Shown in pieces: positions 26,169 through 38,815 of a stretch of DNA of 64,000 nt. The position numbers and the translations under genes were made by a program. How positions within the stretch are numbered: the first letter of the stretch is position 1; each line of letters opens with the position of its first letter. Below the pieces are notes generated by a model that was given only the letters and a program-made list of their open reading frames with translations, was not told where the DNA came from and ran no database searches. Source of the stretch: Phoebastria nigripes (Eukaryota; Chordata; Aves; Procellariiformes; Diomedeidae); contig JAYKAV010000778.1 of assembly GCA_035582835.1 (NCBI GenBank), forward strand, positions 3,449,860 to 3,513,859. The letters are read 5' to 3'.

Positions 26169-28978
26169 CTGTGGCCGAGAGGGAGACATTGTGCCAGAGT
26201 TTCATTTGCTGTTATTGAAGGCAAGAGGTTTATAAAAGTTAATGAAATACAGCTAGCAAAGAGACTGTAGAGGGTCTGAATCTCAGAAGCAGCAGCATAC
26301 AGATGCCTATTGTTATTACACAGGGGAGCAAAAATGTATCAGTCTTTCCAAGTCATGATACCATAGAAAATATTTACCATTTTCATTGGAACTGCTACTT
26401 TTCTATCATTTGACTAGCTGCAATAGCTGCTAAGTTTCCTCTCTTTTTTTAAGTCATGCATAACAATCTTATAGAACAGAGACATCGAAATGAAGACAAC
26501 AGACCAAAATTATTCAATATTTTCATGCCTTAAGAGACTGTCTCAAGCAGTCCACAAATACAATTAGCACACTTCAAAATCTTCAGTTAAAGGTTGTCCT
26601 GCACCATCCAGTTGTTAGAGAGATGGTCTTTACCCAATGAGCCAGTTGCATATGGACTACAAAAAGTGCAAATCATTTCTGAAAAAACTTTGACAGTTAA
26701 AAATTTAATCCTATGTAAGGCATAGAAACTCGTATAATCCTAGTATAAGATGAAAAGCATTTTGACAGAAAAAAATAACATTACTTTAGAGCTCTGTAAC
26801 AGTTGAGCCATCGCTACAGGACTTAACACCTGTTTACATGGCTTGGTCGTGGGTGTTTAAAATAAATCTCACTAATACTTTGAGAAAAATCATGATGCTA
26901 TTTGCTTTCTGGGGTATAGAAAGAGATTAAAATGTCAAGAAAAGCATCAAGTTTTCTAAGACACACTATTTACTGGTAATGGCTAAATAACTTTCACTCA
27001 TTACTAAGGAAAATGATTCTGTAGCAAAATATCCATGGATATCTGCATAAGCAAGTTCTGATGAACTTTTTTTTTTTAAAGCAGTAACATGTTCCACCAG
27101 TATAACTTGAGGAAAGGAATCGTTCACACTTTATTTCTTTTAAATGAAACAAAGGAAGAAACATTGACCTTGAACGTCCCGTTTATTACAGCAGCTCCTT
27201 TAGCTTTGTCATAAACCTCCAAGGTCACTAGTGCTCTGGAACCAAATGATACTGTACATTGCAACCAGTGTTGTTCTGGCTGCTGAACTGTTTTCTGAGC
27301 TGGGCATGGAAAGATCAGGCTGTCTCCAAAATAGTTTCTTAATGTCTTTCCTATAAAAACCTAGAAGCCTGTCTCTAATACTGAAGCTGCTGCTTCCACA
27401 ACTAAGCAGTGACTGAAGTTGTCAAGAAGATCCTTTCCTATAGCGCACAATACTTTTTCTTCACCTGAACTCTGTCTCCGTAAGTCTTCCTCATGCTCTG
27501 CCTCTTCTACACTCATCATAGCAGAGCTGCTGCTGCGACACCACCTAAACCCTTTTCCATCCCCTGCACACAGGGCAGCTGATTTTCTGGCACACAGGGA
27601 AGTTGCATGTTACAGTAACTCTTGCTCTGCTTTCCTGATCATCTCAGTGGAAGAGATAAATGAATAAATAGAAACAAAAGCATGGAAATACAAGGGACAG
27701 GTGTAAGTAGAGAAGAAAACTATCCCTGATAGGAGGCCAAAGGGGACAATAGAAGAATAACTGTTAGAAAGAACTAAAAGAAGGGAGAGTGTGCATGTCG
27801 GAGGGAAGGGAAAGGAAGTGGCTGAGCAGCACTGCAGGTAAAGCCTTCCTGTTGCTTTTGATTTCTGTTCAGCTATGAGCAAAGCTTCTCTACAGTTAAA
27901 AAACGAGATCCCTTAAACTACTACAGAATAAAGTCCTACCCACATAACCCCTTGAACTTCTCATTCATCCTTTGGTGACCTCTTAATTCTACTGCAGACA
28001 GGTACTACTGTTACAGCATCATCCAGCCAAAAAACCTTGACTCTTGTTCTCTGCCTTTGTTACCAATACCAACAGTTTGATACTTTCAAATATATTTATG
28101 GGTCCTTTTCTGTCTTCAGTTTTTCTTCAGCATTAATAGCAGCAAGATATCAAGCATTAGGGGTTTTACCTTGAGGGCTACTGTATGTCATAGTAGGCCT
28201 ACTCTTACCTCTAAAAAAAATTGGAGGCTGTTCCTCACTTGATAACATTAGGCCTTAAGTCAGGATGAAAATTTTCATTGCAAAGAACTTCCAAGGCAAA
28301 AGTTTTTTATAACTTGCAAGATTTGCAACAAGTTAACAGTACATCAACTGCAGATAGAAGTGAAAATCTTTCTACTGAAAACTGACTTTACTTAGGAGCA
28401 AATAAANTTTGAAGAATAACTTTACTTAGCATTTGATGTTCTATGAACTATTTTCTTTCATAGTTATGCTGCAGATTCCCTTGGTACATATCAGCTACTC
28501 TTTCCTCTGTTAAGATGTAATCCTACTCCCTCCAAGTAAACCAGATTTTTTTCCCAGTATAAGCAGGATTGGACCCTTGCAATCATATCACCAAGAGTTA
28601 ACAATGTACATTAGCATTGTTGTTACAAATTGTTTTGTCAGTGTGTCAGTTTATAAAAGACTAAATGCTATATAAATCCATGGAAATGATTGTGTTAAAC
28701 ATTTTAATACTCTATATACTCCATTTTCACTATATTGAAGAATGCTGCATGCATATTTGCCATAAGAATAAGTGTTCTGCCTGAAGATGCTTGCTAGTTC
28801 TGCAGTGGTGGAGAAATATGCTCAGTGAGTCAAACAGGTTTCTGAAAAAATGCTTCTCCTTCAAGTTCAAAGCATTTTCTTTTTCCTTCTTGTTCATCCT
28901 TCAGTCCTTTGACATACCATCTCTATAAACTATCTGCTTGTATACTGCTCTCTAATCTTGTTCAAGCATTTGAATATG

Positions 28979-29105
28979 GTTTGGGGGGGTGTTAAGAGAA
29001 TTCTTTGGGGTTTTAGGGTGGTTTGGGGGGGGTTTTTGTTTGGTTGGTTTTGGTTTCTTTGGGGTTTTTTTGTTTGTTTTTTTGTTTGTTTGGTTAGTTG
29101 TGTGT

Positions 29106-29145
<40 letters not shown>
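28979..29145 (+). repeat. G/T-rich tract ending in T37
   Basis: About 130 bp contain only G and T with rare A or C. Several G-runs of 4-8 bases (28982-28988, 29007-29010, 29025-29032, 29060-29063) alternate with TTTG and GGTT units and are followed by an uninterrupted run of 37 T (29109-29145). The G-runs satisfy a G-quadruplex pattern on the plus strand. Apparent long open frames across it (poly-Phe/Gly or poly-Lys) are artefacts of composition. Confidence 0.9.
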
Positions 29146-29148
<3 letters not shown>

Positions 29149-30465
29149 TCTACCATCCCAGTTTTGGCTTACTTGTTCCAAATTGTCTGTGTTCTCCTTT
29201 CTCACATTTTCCCCATTTTTTCTATCCATGGAACCAGTCTTCACATTTTTCAAATGCTACAACAGAAGCTCTGAAATCATGGGAGACTCCTGCACATTCC
29301 TTAGGTGTGGAAGCTTTTGTACAATTGTACAGAATTTCGTTTGTCCTGAATAATGCCTTATTAAAAATTCTGTAGGTTAGAACATGCTCAAAGCTGATGT
29401 GATAGTCAAAGGTTTTTTTCTGCTATGCCAAGCACAAATAAACATTGAAATGCTTTTCAGATTATTGAAAAAAATTCTAATAGCCCTCAGTGAGAAAAAC
29501 TCACCTTTCAGAACATTACCATGCAAAAAGTCTTCCAGGATTCCCCCTCCTTTTAGCTTTATTTTATCATTAGGTAAAACATGTTTCTATAGCAGTCCGT
29601 TGAATTTTTTTTTTTATTTCGGGAAAGTCCTCCAAAGAAGAATGAGTTAGAAAGTTTAGAATGAGATAAACAAGAAAGTCTGAATTCAAACTCAGATGCT
29701 CAAAGTCTGGTGAGCGAGCATTTGTGAAGCAGAAGTAGAGTAACTTCTAAACAATAGAAAATGGTTCAAGCGCTTCTAACAAATGCCCATGATTGTGTCT
29801 TTAGCCATATGTTTAAAAAATTTCACTTATTCACTGCGAAAGACAGAACACAGCTTTTCTGTTCTGAAAATTACGTAGAAAAACATGATATACACATAAG
29901 CTTGAATACATGTCATCAACCAAACACTATACACTGAATCAATAGTAGTTTCTCAGTCTTGCACAAGGGATAAGGTTAATCCTATGTTCCTCATTTAATC
30001 TCATACTAAATGCTATGCTGATGTGTAACTGTGGACATCAATAGCAAAACCAGAACAAACCTTACAGACAATATAGCAAAATAGGCGATAAAAAAAAAAA
30101 AAAAAAAAAGATGCTTTTATTTGATCACCCCAGACTTCGGGGCTGCCAAGCAGTTTGCCCATTTCTACCTCTTCCCCCTCTCCTTGTAGGGTGCTGTTTG
30201 CCTCTAAGCAAAATGTTTCATTTACCATCACTGTACACAACGATGGAAGTACAAGTGTTTTAGCTGGAGCACTTAACTACTATCTGTGGCTAANACCAAC
30301 TGACACTTTCCAGTGCTTGCTGTTGATGATAGTTTTGCAAAAGCTAAACTAGTTGGATTGTAATAGTCCCTGCTCAACAAGCACCNCAGGCCATTATTTC
30401 AGCTAGAAGTTCCAGCTAGAACAACCTGTCATTTTCAATAAATATTATATTTTTCCTTTCACCTT
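29146..30465. other. Unique DNA, A20 run, no gene
   Basis: Nothing recognised apart from an uninterrupted run of 20 A at 30090-30109. The sequence directly upstream of the LTR at 30466 is AT-rich and may be its target site. Confidence 0.55.
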
Positions 30466-30724
30466 TGTGCTGGTTTTGGCTGGGATAGAGTTAATTTTCT
30501 TCATAGAAGCTAGTATGGGGCTATGTTTTGGATTTGTGCTGGAAACAGTGTTGATAACACAGGGATGTTTTCGTTACTGCTGAGCAGTGCTTACACAGAG
30601 TCAAGGCCTTTTCTGCTCCTCACCCCACCCCACCAGCGAGTAGGCTGGGGGTGCACAAGAAGTTGGGAGGGGACACAGCCAGGGCAGCTCACCCCAACTG
30701 ACCAAAGGGATATTCCACACCATA

Positions 30725-30748
30725 TGACATCATGCTCAGCATATAAAG
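30725..30748 (+). promoter_or_regulatory. LTR core promoter: CRE-like site and TATA box
   Basis: TGACATCA (30725-30732) is one CpG-decay step from the CRE TGACGTCA. ATATAAAG (30741-30748) lies just downstream. The diverged minus-strand LTR keeps CACGTCA at the same place but has lost the TATA box (AGTAAAACT). Confidence 0.7.
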
Positions 30749-30926
30749 CTGGGAGAAGAAGGAAGGGGGGGAACNTTCAGAGTGATGACGTTTGTCTTCC
30801 CAAGTAACTGTTCCACGTGATGGAGCCCTGCTTTCCTGGAGATGGCTGAACACCTGCCTGCCAGTGGGAAGGAGTGAATGAATTCCTTGTTCTGCTTTGC
30901 TTGCGTGCATGGCTTTTGCTTTACCT

Positions 30927-30932
30927 ATTAAA
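30927..30932 (+). terminator. LTR polyadenylation signal ATTAAA
   Basis: ATTAAA lies about 180 bases downstream of the TATA box within the LTR, at the position expected for the retroviral polyadenylation signal in R. Confidence 0.65.
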
Positions 30933-31055
30933 CTCTCTTGATCTCAACCCATGAGTTTTCTCACTTTTACCCTTCCGATTCTCTCCCCCATCCCACCAGG
31001 GAGGAGTGACCGAGCAGCTGTGCAGTGCTTAGTTGCCAGCTGGGGTTAAACCACA

Positions 31056-34000
31056 GGTTTCTCCCCAACCCGAGAAGGTTTTGTTTCATCCATAATGAAA
31101 TATAGCTATTTTTATTCAGCTATCATCAGATTTCCATACACATGCACAAGGGACTGGAGTTTGATGGTGTCTGGTAAAGGTCACCTGGCTACAGATTAAA
31201 CTAGTTTTTATGTCTACAAGCATTCACCTAAATTCAGAAAAGCAGAGAGATTCTTTTGGTTTGTTTGATTAGAAGCTTTAAGCTAAAAGCACTAAGCTTT
31301 TTAAGAAAAATTCATGTCCACTGGCCATACGACATCTGAAGGTTAATCAACATTATTTGCAATTGATTCTCCCAGGGAAAAGAAGGAGGGTCTTATAGAA
31401 GAAAATTGTGTATGATCAGCACCATCAGGCAGAGTTGCATTTAAGTTGCACAGGTAACATACAAGTTGATACTTCCCAGCCAGATATGAGTGTCAATGTT
31501 TCAAAGAGGTGAGCAATCCAGTTCACCTACAGTTCAACATCTGTGTAAAAAAGTCAAGGTGTAGAATGCAGTCTGAGTAATGCTGCAAAGCAATTCCCAT
31601 TACTTCCCTTCCCTCACACCTCCACTCATTTCACCCTCCCACACTGTATCCAAGTACAGGAAAAGCCACACCAGTTAATTCTTGACTAGGAATATGATGA
31701 CTTGATACACAGCTGCAGTGTCTCTTTTCCCATGTTTGGAAAATCAGAGGAAACAGTATTTTAAGAAGCATAGGAACTCAAGACAAAGCACAGGATCACT
31801 TTGAAACCAAAAGATCTTTTGCTACATTTGACTGAAGTTTTACAAGGTAGAATATAGCTCAGGGTAAAACAAAGCACAAAATGCTTCCCCCCACCACCGC
31901 AAGTAGGCAGATAGCTCATGTTTTAACTTGTAACTTAGAGCTGGAGAATGTTAAGTCTAGATGAGCAACTAAGAATAAACTTGCAAATTAGAATAATACA
32001 TTTCCAGTTTCTTTAGAAATTTCACATGCTTATTGCTTACTGGGGCATTTTTTTTCTGGTTCATGCTGAAGTTTGGGAATACAGCAAGAGTAGGAAGATA
32101 AAACCTAACTAAATCAGAGCTACCTAAAAAATGATTTAAAAAAAAAAAAAAATCAGGAATTAATTTGGTGTTTGGAATAACATATAGCAAGATCTCTGAA
32201 CTTAAGGGTCTCTGAAGGTAAAGAAGTTGAGATCTAGGTCAGAAATCAAACAGCCAGCAACACTGGTTTTTTAGTTGGACTTATGTTCAGCCTGTGTAGA
32301 AGCTCTCTCACTGCACTGGTTTTTGACTGCTTCCACACCTACTCTCTGAAGCAGACACTAGCCTTGTAAAAAACAGGCTTTTCTGCAGTTCACTCCTGCA
32401 TTAATTACCTAAGAAAGATTTCTGATTTTCATTAAGCTTCCTCAGAGCAACTGAGTGGACAGTGCCTGAAGAATTTTATTGAGACATTGGCATAAGGGAA
32501 AAAACAACTGGCATTTAATATTCAACCAAAAATTAAGTTCTAGATTTCTCATTTGTGGCATATATTTGTCAGATGTCTGACAAAACACAGCAGGAGAGAA
32601 AAGTTTTCAGAAAGAAGGTTAAAAACAATGCTTTTTTCCTTCTCTGCTGATTTTAAAAATCCTATGCATATACTATAGGCTTACAGTTATCTTTAAGAGC
32701 TCTTCCTATGGCTATACATTTGTGCCTGGAAGAACTTTCATTCATAATTTAGTGCAGCAGCCTTATTGGAAACTATGTTACCTCTTATCTAACTGATAAC
32801 AAACAAGATACCAGGTTTCCCTTAAAATTAAAGCAGGCTCATATCTTCATTTGATAAAGGCTTGCATGCAGGGGCTGGCAGGTGACCTCACCTGAGACCC
32901 AGCACTGCAAGAGTGNTATCCTGTCACACTATCCTGCCATCAAGGAAAAGACAACCAGATTTACTCCTGCTGAGGATTCTGACTACAGCTACATTAGCTA
33001 GGAGCAGTTCTGTATGAAAAAAAAGAAAAGAGATGGTGTTCAAGATCCAGCAGCTATACTATACATATTTTAGATTGCTTTAGTGTTACTCCAGCCTTTC
33101 TGTAGACACAATAAGCTGAAAGAATCCAGTTTGTACATTACAATCCAAATTACATCAGGAACATGTTTTTAGAATGATCGCTAGGTTATCTTTGTTTATT
33201 GCAAACTCTGGAACAGGTACATCATCTGTTTAATCAGACTAACAAGTCCTTAAGTATTTTCCTCCCACCTCTTCTCCATCAGATACATGGTCTGAAAGAG
33301 AAGCCCATGATTCCCTTCTGGGAGGGTTTCCCTTATGGGACAGTTGACTGAGGGTTCCTTCAGCTCTGAAGTGGATAAAAGGATGGGAGGTGACAGAGCC
33401 GCACCACATAGTCCTTTGGCATTAGCACATAAGAATAAACTGCCTAGCGTACTTGAAGCCTTGCTTGCTTTACCTGCCTCTCTGATCTGCAACTGGGGCC
33501 TCTAAAGCTGGCCAGAAGCAAGAAGGATGCACACCAGCAACCAAAAAAATACCTTCTGAATCTCTGCATGGTATACAAGGCTCAGCACTGCCTCTTTTAG
33601 AAGCACTTTGTATAACCTCACTCTTTCAATTTGAAGTACAATATTTACAGAACTAGCATCTCTATTATTAGATCATTTAAGCAAAGGTACTGACACCAGC
33701 CTAAGACTATCAGACAACACACTGCACCCTTTTGCAACATGTAACATACTTCATTTTTCAGGCATCTTAGACATTTTAAAATGTGTTTGCCCTTCTTTAA
33801 TAATTTTTTATTTGCTGTTGTGTTACTTGCAAAATCAAAAAAACTATTTATTGGGCAAACTTTAATGTAAATGAGGAACTCATAGCACAAACATTTTGCA
33901 GATAGAGCAAACTATCCCATCATTGAGCAGAATTTGCTTCCTGAAGATGAAGCAACTGAAAGAAAAAAATGTGCAGCAAGCATGCTTGGAAAAGAAGATT

Positions 34001-37000
34001 TTTGGAAGAAACATAAGCTTCTACCAGCTCCCGCCAATAGGACTGCAAAGTAGTCCATACACATTTGCAGAAAAGTCATGAAGAAAACTGTTCTCCTTTA
34101 AACTTTTCATTAAGTGCTATACCTAGTTTAATCGAAAGCAAGTCTTNTACGCTATAATGGACATTAAATTTTCAGTTACTATAGCTTTTAGACTGCACGT
34201 CACAGGAGAGCACTCATGATAGACATTCTGTATGGCATTGTGCACATTTAGTTTTTATATTAAGCCATTGACAAACACCGGCGCATGAGTTTCTAGCCAA
34301 ATTCACAAGCTGACAACAAAGTATACCTCCCTGCACAATAGAAACAATTGTCATTTTCTGTTCCACTGGGCCAATTAAGGAAAATCTTTAGGTTCAACCT
34401 TATTTAAGACAGGAAACACTCAAAGTTATATGATATGACTTTCTCTGTTACAGGTATTGTTTAGGCAATGTGGTCAAAGAGCCGTCAGCTCCCATCCATA
34501 GAGTATTTCCTTTCCAGAGAAAAACAGCCTGCTGCAGTCTACTTGAACCATCTCTCACCAGGAGAAAGAAGGGAGGGGTCAGAAGGAGACAGAAAAGGTC
34601 CTTCTAGCAGCTTTCCCAGGCAGGGATTTGGAACGTTTTATCACCACCCATAATTGGTTCAGTTCAGTCAATACTTTATATCCTGGCTCTCAAAATTGTA
34701 TCCAAAAGGGAGAAATATGTTTTCTTTAGATCAAGATTCATTTTGCTATATCAAACCCAAGGCCTCGTCCCAACTGTGCATAGATCTGAGACTGAACACA
34801 AAGCAGAGTTTGTAATAGGATCTGAACATGGGGAAACCAAGCTGCTTTCAATGAGACCTGTTAAACTTGAGAGGCTGTGAGTGTGAGCAGCCCAAATCTT
34901 AAAGGGTCCTTCCCAACATCTTTTGAACTGATTTACAAGTCTGACTTGAAAATTCCCCGTGTATTTACAAAGAACGTAGTAAGCCTTTATGGGATGTGAA
35001 ATGGCATTACAAAACCCAGGGACCAAACACTTCAAGGCTCCAAGATAGTTGTTTGTTTACATAAAAGGAAGTTTCTTGTACTAAAAGCTTTAAAAGCTTG
35101 CTGTAAATTTTTGCATTAATTCCTTCCCCCCGTCCCTACACACTTCAGTGACTCAGCCTGCAACAGTTACTTTGTACTTTAAATATTGTAACAATAACTT
35201 TTTTTGGAAAGAAAAATATTTTCACAGCCATCATATGAAATATTATGTCTTCTTCACTACCAATACTGAAATCTTGTTTTGTCTATGCTTACAGAGGCTG
35301 GTTTTCATTTCCTTTTTTCCTCATTGTTTGTACTTATGGCATTTGACCTAATTTTTACCACATTGGCTTGAGGCAACATAAAAAAAAAGTATTCGTAAGC
35401 AAACATTTGTATGCCGGTTTACAGAAAAGACAGAACCTCTCCCAAATAACTTACAAATATTGGCCTTAATTAAAGATAGATATGTACCTAAGAGGAAGGG
35501 ACGGGCAAAAAGTAGATATGATGTTACTCAGTTGAGACAGATGCAATTTGGTGGTTTTATGCTGGTAAAACAAACATGCATTTTACACAGAGTAATTTAG
35601 AAGTCAGCTGCAAAAGTAACCAGGACAGCCCAAAGCTGCTTCAGAATTATCTAAAAAAGTGAAAAGAGTTTAAAAGCAATCTAAGAGGTCAATAGTTATT
35701 TAACATCATGAGCCTTATCCTTTCTCAAGAACAATTTTTTTTTTGTTTAGGTATGAAAGTCCCTCTGAGAAAATACATCAATATAACTGTGCAAGTTTAC
35801 ATGATAGAAACTGAGATGACACTAATAAAGAAACCAGGACAAGGTAATTCTTGAAGTAGCCCAGAGCCTTGTGCCCCTACAGCAGGGAAGGTCAGCCTGT
35901 GAATGTATGGGCCTGCTTTTATTTTAGGTTCATCTGAAAGACCTGACTGGCATTTGTAAGCATTTCATGTCTTGCCTTCACAGAGGCCCAAGCATTCCAG
36001 TCTTAAAGTTGAAGATGCCAAACCCAACTTGGGCAGATATACCAGGATATTACATAGTGCTGCAGATATTCAAAAAGAAAAAAAAAAAAAAAAAAGGTCC
36101 TTTCAGTCACTTACTTCAAATATATTTAACATGTATACTTCTGAGTATGTACTTCAGGGACCAAAGGTATTTTGGAAAAAAAAGATGGCAAGCTGCTCCA
36201 TTACTAGAAGATATACAAGAAGCCTGTGTTAACTGGGAGGCAGAGGGAGAACCAACTAGACTGTTCAAACATGCAAATTATTGTCATCCTCTCAATAGGT
36301 TTGATACCTCATACACGGATAGCTACATTTCTGACATAACCATGTGCTATTAAGAGATGTGTCGGAGCAAGAAAGGAGGACCCCACAGCTTCAGCACAAA
36401 ACCAAAAATCCTGCTTTGGCCCACAGGCTAGCTGACTGCACCACAGAGAGGTGAGACCCTACCAACACAGACATCCCCAAGAGACCCTGACTTGCTGTCC
36501 CCACAGCCCAGGGTGCCTGGTAGCTGTGAAAGCCCCTGCGCTGCAGCACAGCAGGGCTGTACCCAGCACAGCCCACTGGAGATACTCCAGTGCCCACAGC
36601 AGACAGCAATCACTGCAACCCCATAGCAACCCATAACACCACTTTCCATGAACTTTAACAAAACTCATCTACCAGACCAATAAAACACACGTACCTTCAG
36701 TATTATGAAAGGTCCTGTTCATTCTTGTTTCTCCTCTGATCAACTCACACCACATTCCCCCTAAGAAAGCTACCCCCTGTCTCTCCTAGCCCATTTGTAA
36801 GAGCCCCTCCTAATTGCCTGATCTCCCACAACTGGGCAGGTAATGAGTTTCCACAGCTGGGGCAAGTAATCGTTAGGCTCCTCAGCAACCCTTGCCCAGA
36901 CGGCTGCTCCTCCTTGTTATAGGGAAGGGAGAACAAAACCACCATGTGATGAGAGCTGCATTATTTGCATTTCAGACAATACCTTAAGGCTCTCTGTTTC

Positions 37001-37833
37001 CAAAACGACTTGATCTGGAACAGTCAATGTGCAAAGTCTTCTGCAAATGTGCAGGACCTTTACAACGTCTTTCATATTGATAAATGCTGCTCCTTGCCTG
37101 TCCTTTAGGACTGTTTTGCAGGGAGTAACAGCCCTGGTGCTGAATGCTGGTGGTTGTGTGAGGATTGCCAGCACTGAGTTCATTCAGCTGATCTGCACAC
37201 AACAGGCACCATCTTTGATGGGGTTTGTCCACAGATCGTACAGCCCAGNTCTCTCAGCCTGTCTGTCTGTACAGCTCAGGGCACATGCCTCTTTACCGCA
37301 AAACACAGCAGAATACTCTAATGAAATATTAACAAGAATGACATAGTCAATTTAAAATGCTTCTTACACTATCCTCTATTCAAGGACTTGCATCTAAATG
37401 TGTCACAAGGGGATATTACTCTCTCTGTGAACGTGTATAAGTCCTGTAATACTAACTGAGAATACGCTCCATGGTGTCACTGACACATTCATTGACTATC
37501 CATCAGCATGAAAAGGAACTGACTCAGGAGATGAAAACAGAATGCAAATATAAGAATTTTCTAGCTGTTAGGAAAGAATAAACATCCCAGAGATAATCCC
37601 TCTACCACCTACTTTTATAAGAGTTCAACTGGGATGTAGTGCAAAGTCACATAATTTAACAGTTCTTGTAAGCGACTTGCCATTTTCATATGTGGTAAAA
37701 ACCCAGAGACTTATATTAGATTAAAGTAGGAAAAAAGGGGAGGGTCAGAAAGGTGCTCAGATGACTGTCCCAAAAATGGACTAGCAGCACATAAATATTT
37801 TTATCAGTCTCTGAAGTTAAAAAACTGACCAAT
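31056..37833. other. Unique DNA, no gene recognised
   Basis: Mostly AT-rich unique sequence. It includes A13-14 near 32138 and A18 at 36078-36095. From about 36380 to 37280 the sequence is noticeably GC-richer, with several short open frames on both strands but no motif I can name. No CR1 or LTR signature was seen. Confidence 0.55.
36078..36095 (+). repeat. A18 homopolymer
   Basis: Eighteen A preceded by AAAAAG. It marks no recognisable processed sequence. Confidence 0.85.
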
Positions 37834-37912
37834 ATCATAGAATCAGTTAGGTTAGAAAAGACCCTTAAGAGCATCGAGTCCAACTGTAAACCTAGCACTG
37901 CCAAGTCCATCA

Positions 37913-38811
37913 CTAAACCATGTCCCTAAGCGCCACGTCTACACATCTTTTAAATACCTCCAGGGATGGTGACTCAACCACTTCCCTGGGCAGCCTGTTC
38001 CAGTGCTTGATAACCCTTTCACTGAAGAAATTTTTCCTAATATCCAATCTAAACTTCCCCTGGTGCAACTCGAGGCCATTTCCTCTTGTCCTATCACTTG
38101 TTACTTGGGAGAAGAGACCAACACCCATCTCGCTACAACCTCCTTTCAGGTAGTTGTAGAGAGNGATAAGGTCTCCCCTCAGCCTCCTCTTCTCNAGGCT
38201 AAACAACCCCAGTTCCCTCAGCCGCTTCTCGTAAGACTTGTTCTCCAGACCCTTCACCAGCTTCGTTGCCCTCCTCTGGACACGCTCCAGCACCTCAATG
38301 TCCTTCTTGTAGTGAGGGGCCCAAAACTGAACACAGTATTCGAGGTGCGGCCCCACCAGCGCCGAGTACAGGGGGACAATCACTTCCCTAGTCCTGCTGG
38401 CCACACTATTTCCAATACAAGCCAGGATGCTGTTGGCCTTCTTGGCCACCTGGGCACAGTGCTGGCTCATATTCAGCTGGCTGTTGACCAATAGCCCCAG
38501 GTCCTTTTCCGCTGGGCAGCTTTCCAGCCACTCTTCCCCAAGCCTGTAGTGTTGCATGGGGTTGTTGTGACTCAAGTGCAGGACCCAGCACTGAGCCTTG
38601 TTGAACCTCATACAATTGGCCTTGGCCCATCGATCCAGCCTGTCCAGATCCCTCTGTAGAGCCTTTCTACCCTCAAGCAGATCAACACTCCCACCTAACT
38701 TGGTGTCGTCTGCAAACTTACTGACAGTGCACTCGATCCCCTCGCCCAGATCATTGATAAGGATATCAAAAAGAACTGGCCCCAATAATGAGCCCTGGGG
38801 AACACCTAAAC
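37913..38811 (-). pseudogene. CR1 ORF2, C-terminal reverse-transcriptase part
   Basis: An open frame of about 300 codons on the minus strand begins inside the reverse transcriptase at [13 protein letters not shown] (motif B region), followed by the FADDTK catalytic motif C, the thumb/connection region and the usual CR1 C-terminus ending RDMV. Only two N codons interrupt it, so it is the best preserved part of the element. The fingers and first half of the palm, including the motif A aspartate, are missing because the frame is joined directly to endonuclease-linker sequence at about 38811. The natural start of ORF2 is far upstream, and the leucine codon that opens this frame is an accident of the deletion. 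No polymerase activity is possible. Function known from the CR1 family: RNA-templated DNA synthesis from a nicked target. Confidence 0.93.
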
Positions 38812-38815
38812 AGGC

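Larger units (their letters stand above)
24223..28978. other. Unique DNA between the two inverted LTRs (first part)
   Basis: No gene or retroviral internal sequence. It includes a T9A14 run (25224-25246) and, at about 25905-26270, a stretch that by its look (homeodomain TAATTA cores, stable purine/pyrimidine balance, a 10-bp inverted repeat) may be conserved noncoding DNA; see findings. Confidence 0.55.
30466..31055 (+). mobile_element. Solo LTR of an avian endogenous retrovirus (plus strand)
   Basis: The element begins TGTGCTGGTTTTGGCTGGGA and ends GGGGTTAAACCACA, giving TG...CA termini and a length of about 590 bp. I recognise this sequence as a very common LTR in Neoaves. U3 carries a near-CRE (TGACATCA) and the TATA box ATATAAAG; the R/U5 part carries the polyadenylation signal ATTAAA. 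No internal retroviral genes adjoin it, so it is a solo LTR left by LTR-LTR recombination. Flanking five-base target duplications are not evident (ACCTT before, GGTTT after), which suggests decay or a shifted boundary. It is in inverted orientation to the relative at 23716-24222 and looks much better preserved, so it is probably the younger insertion. An N sits at 30775. Confidence 0.93.

Noticed and set aside
28930..29375. Overlapping open frames of 107-131 codons on both strands
   Set aside because: They cross the G/T tract and T37, giving poly-Phe/Gly or poly-Lys peptides; openness comes from composition.
30090..30109. A20 as the tail of a processed pseudogene
   Set aside because: No coding-like sequence or target duplication precedes it on the same strand.
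24223..30465. A provirus body between the two LTRs
   Set aside because: The LTRs are in opposite orientation and differ greatly in divergence, and no gag, pol or env sequence lies between them.
36271..36278. Octamer sites ATGCAAAT scattered over the window (for example 36271, 36963, 12099, 55505)
   Set aside because: An 8-mer in AT-rich DNA is expected several times; there is no clustering.
38003..38494. 163-residue plus-strand open frame
   Set aside because: It is the antisense shadow of the CR1 reverse-transcriptase frame.
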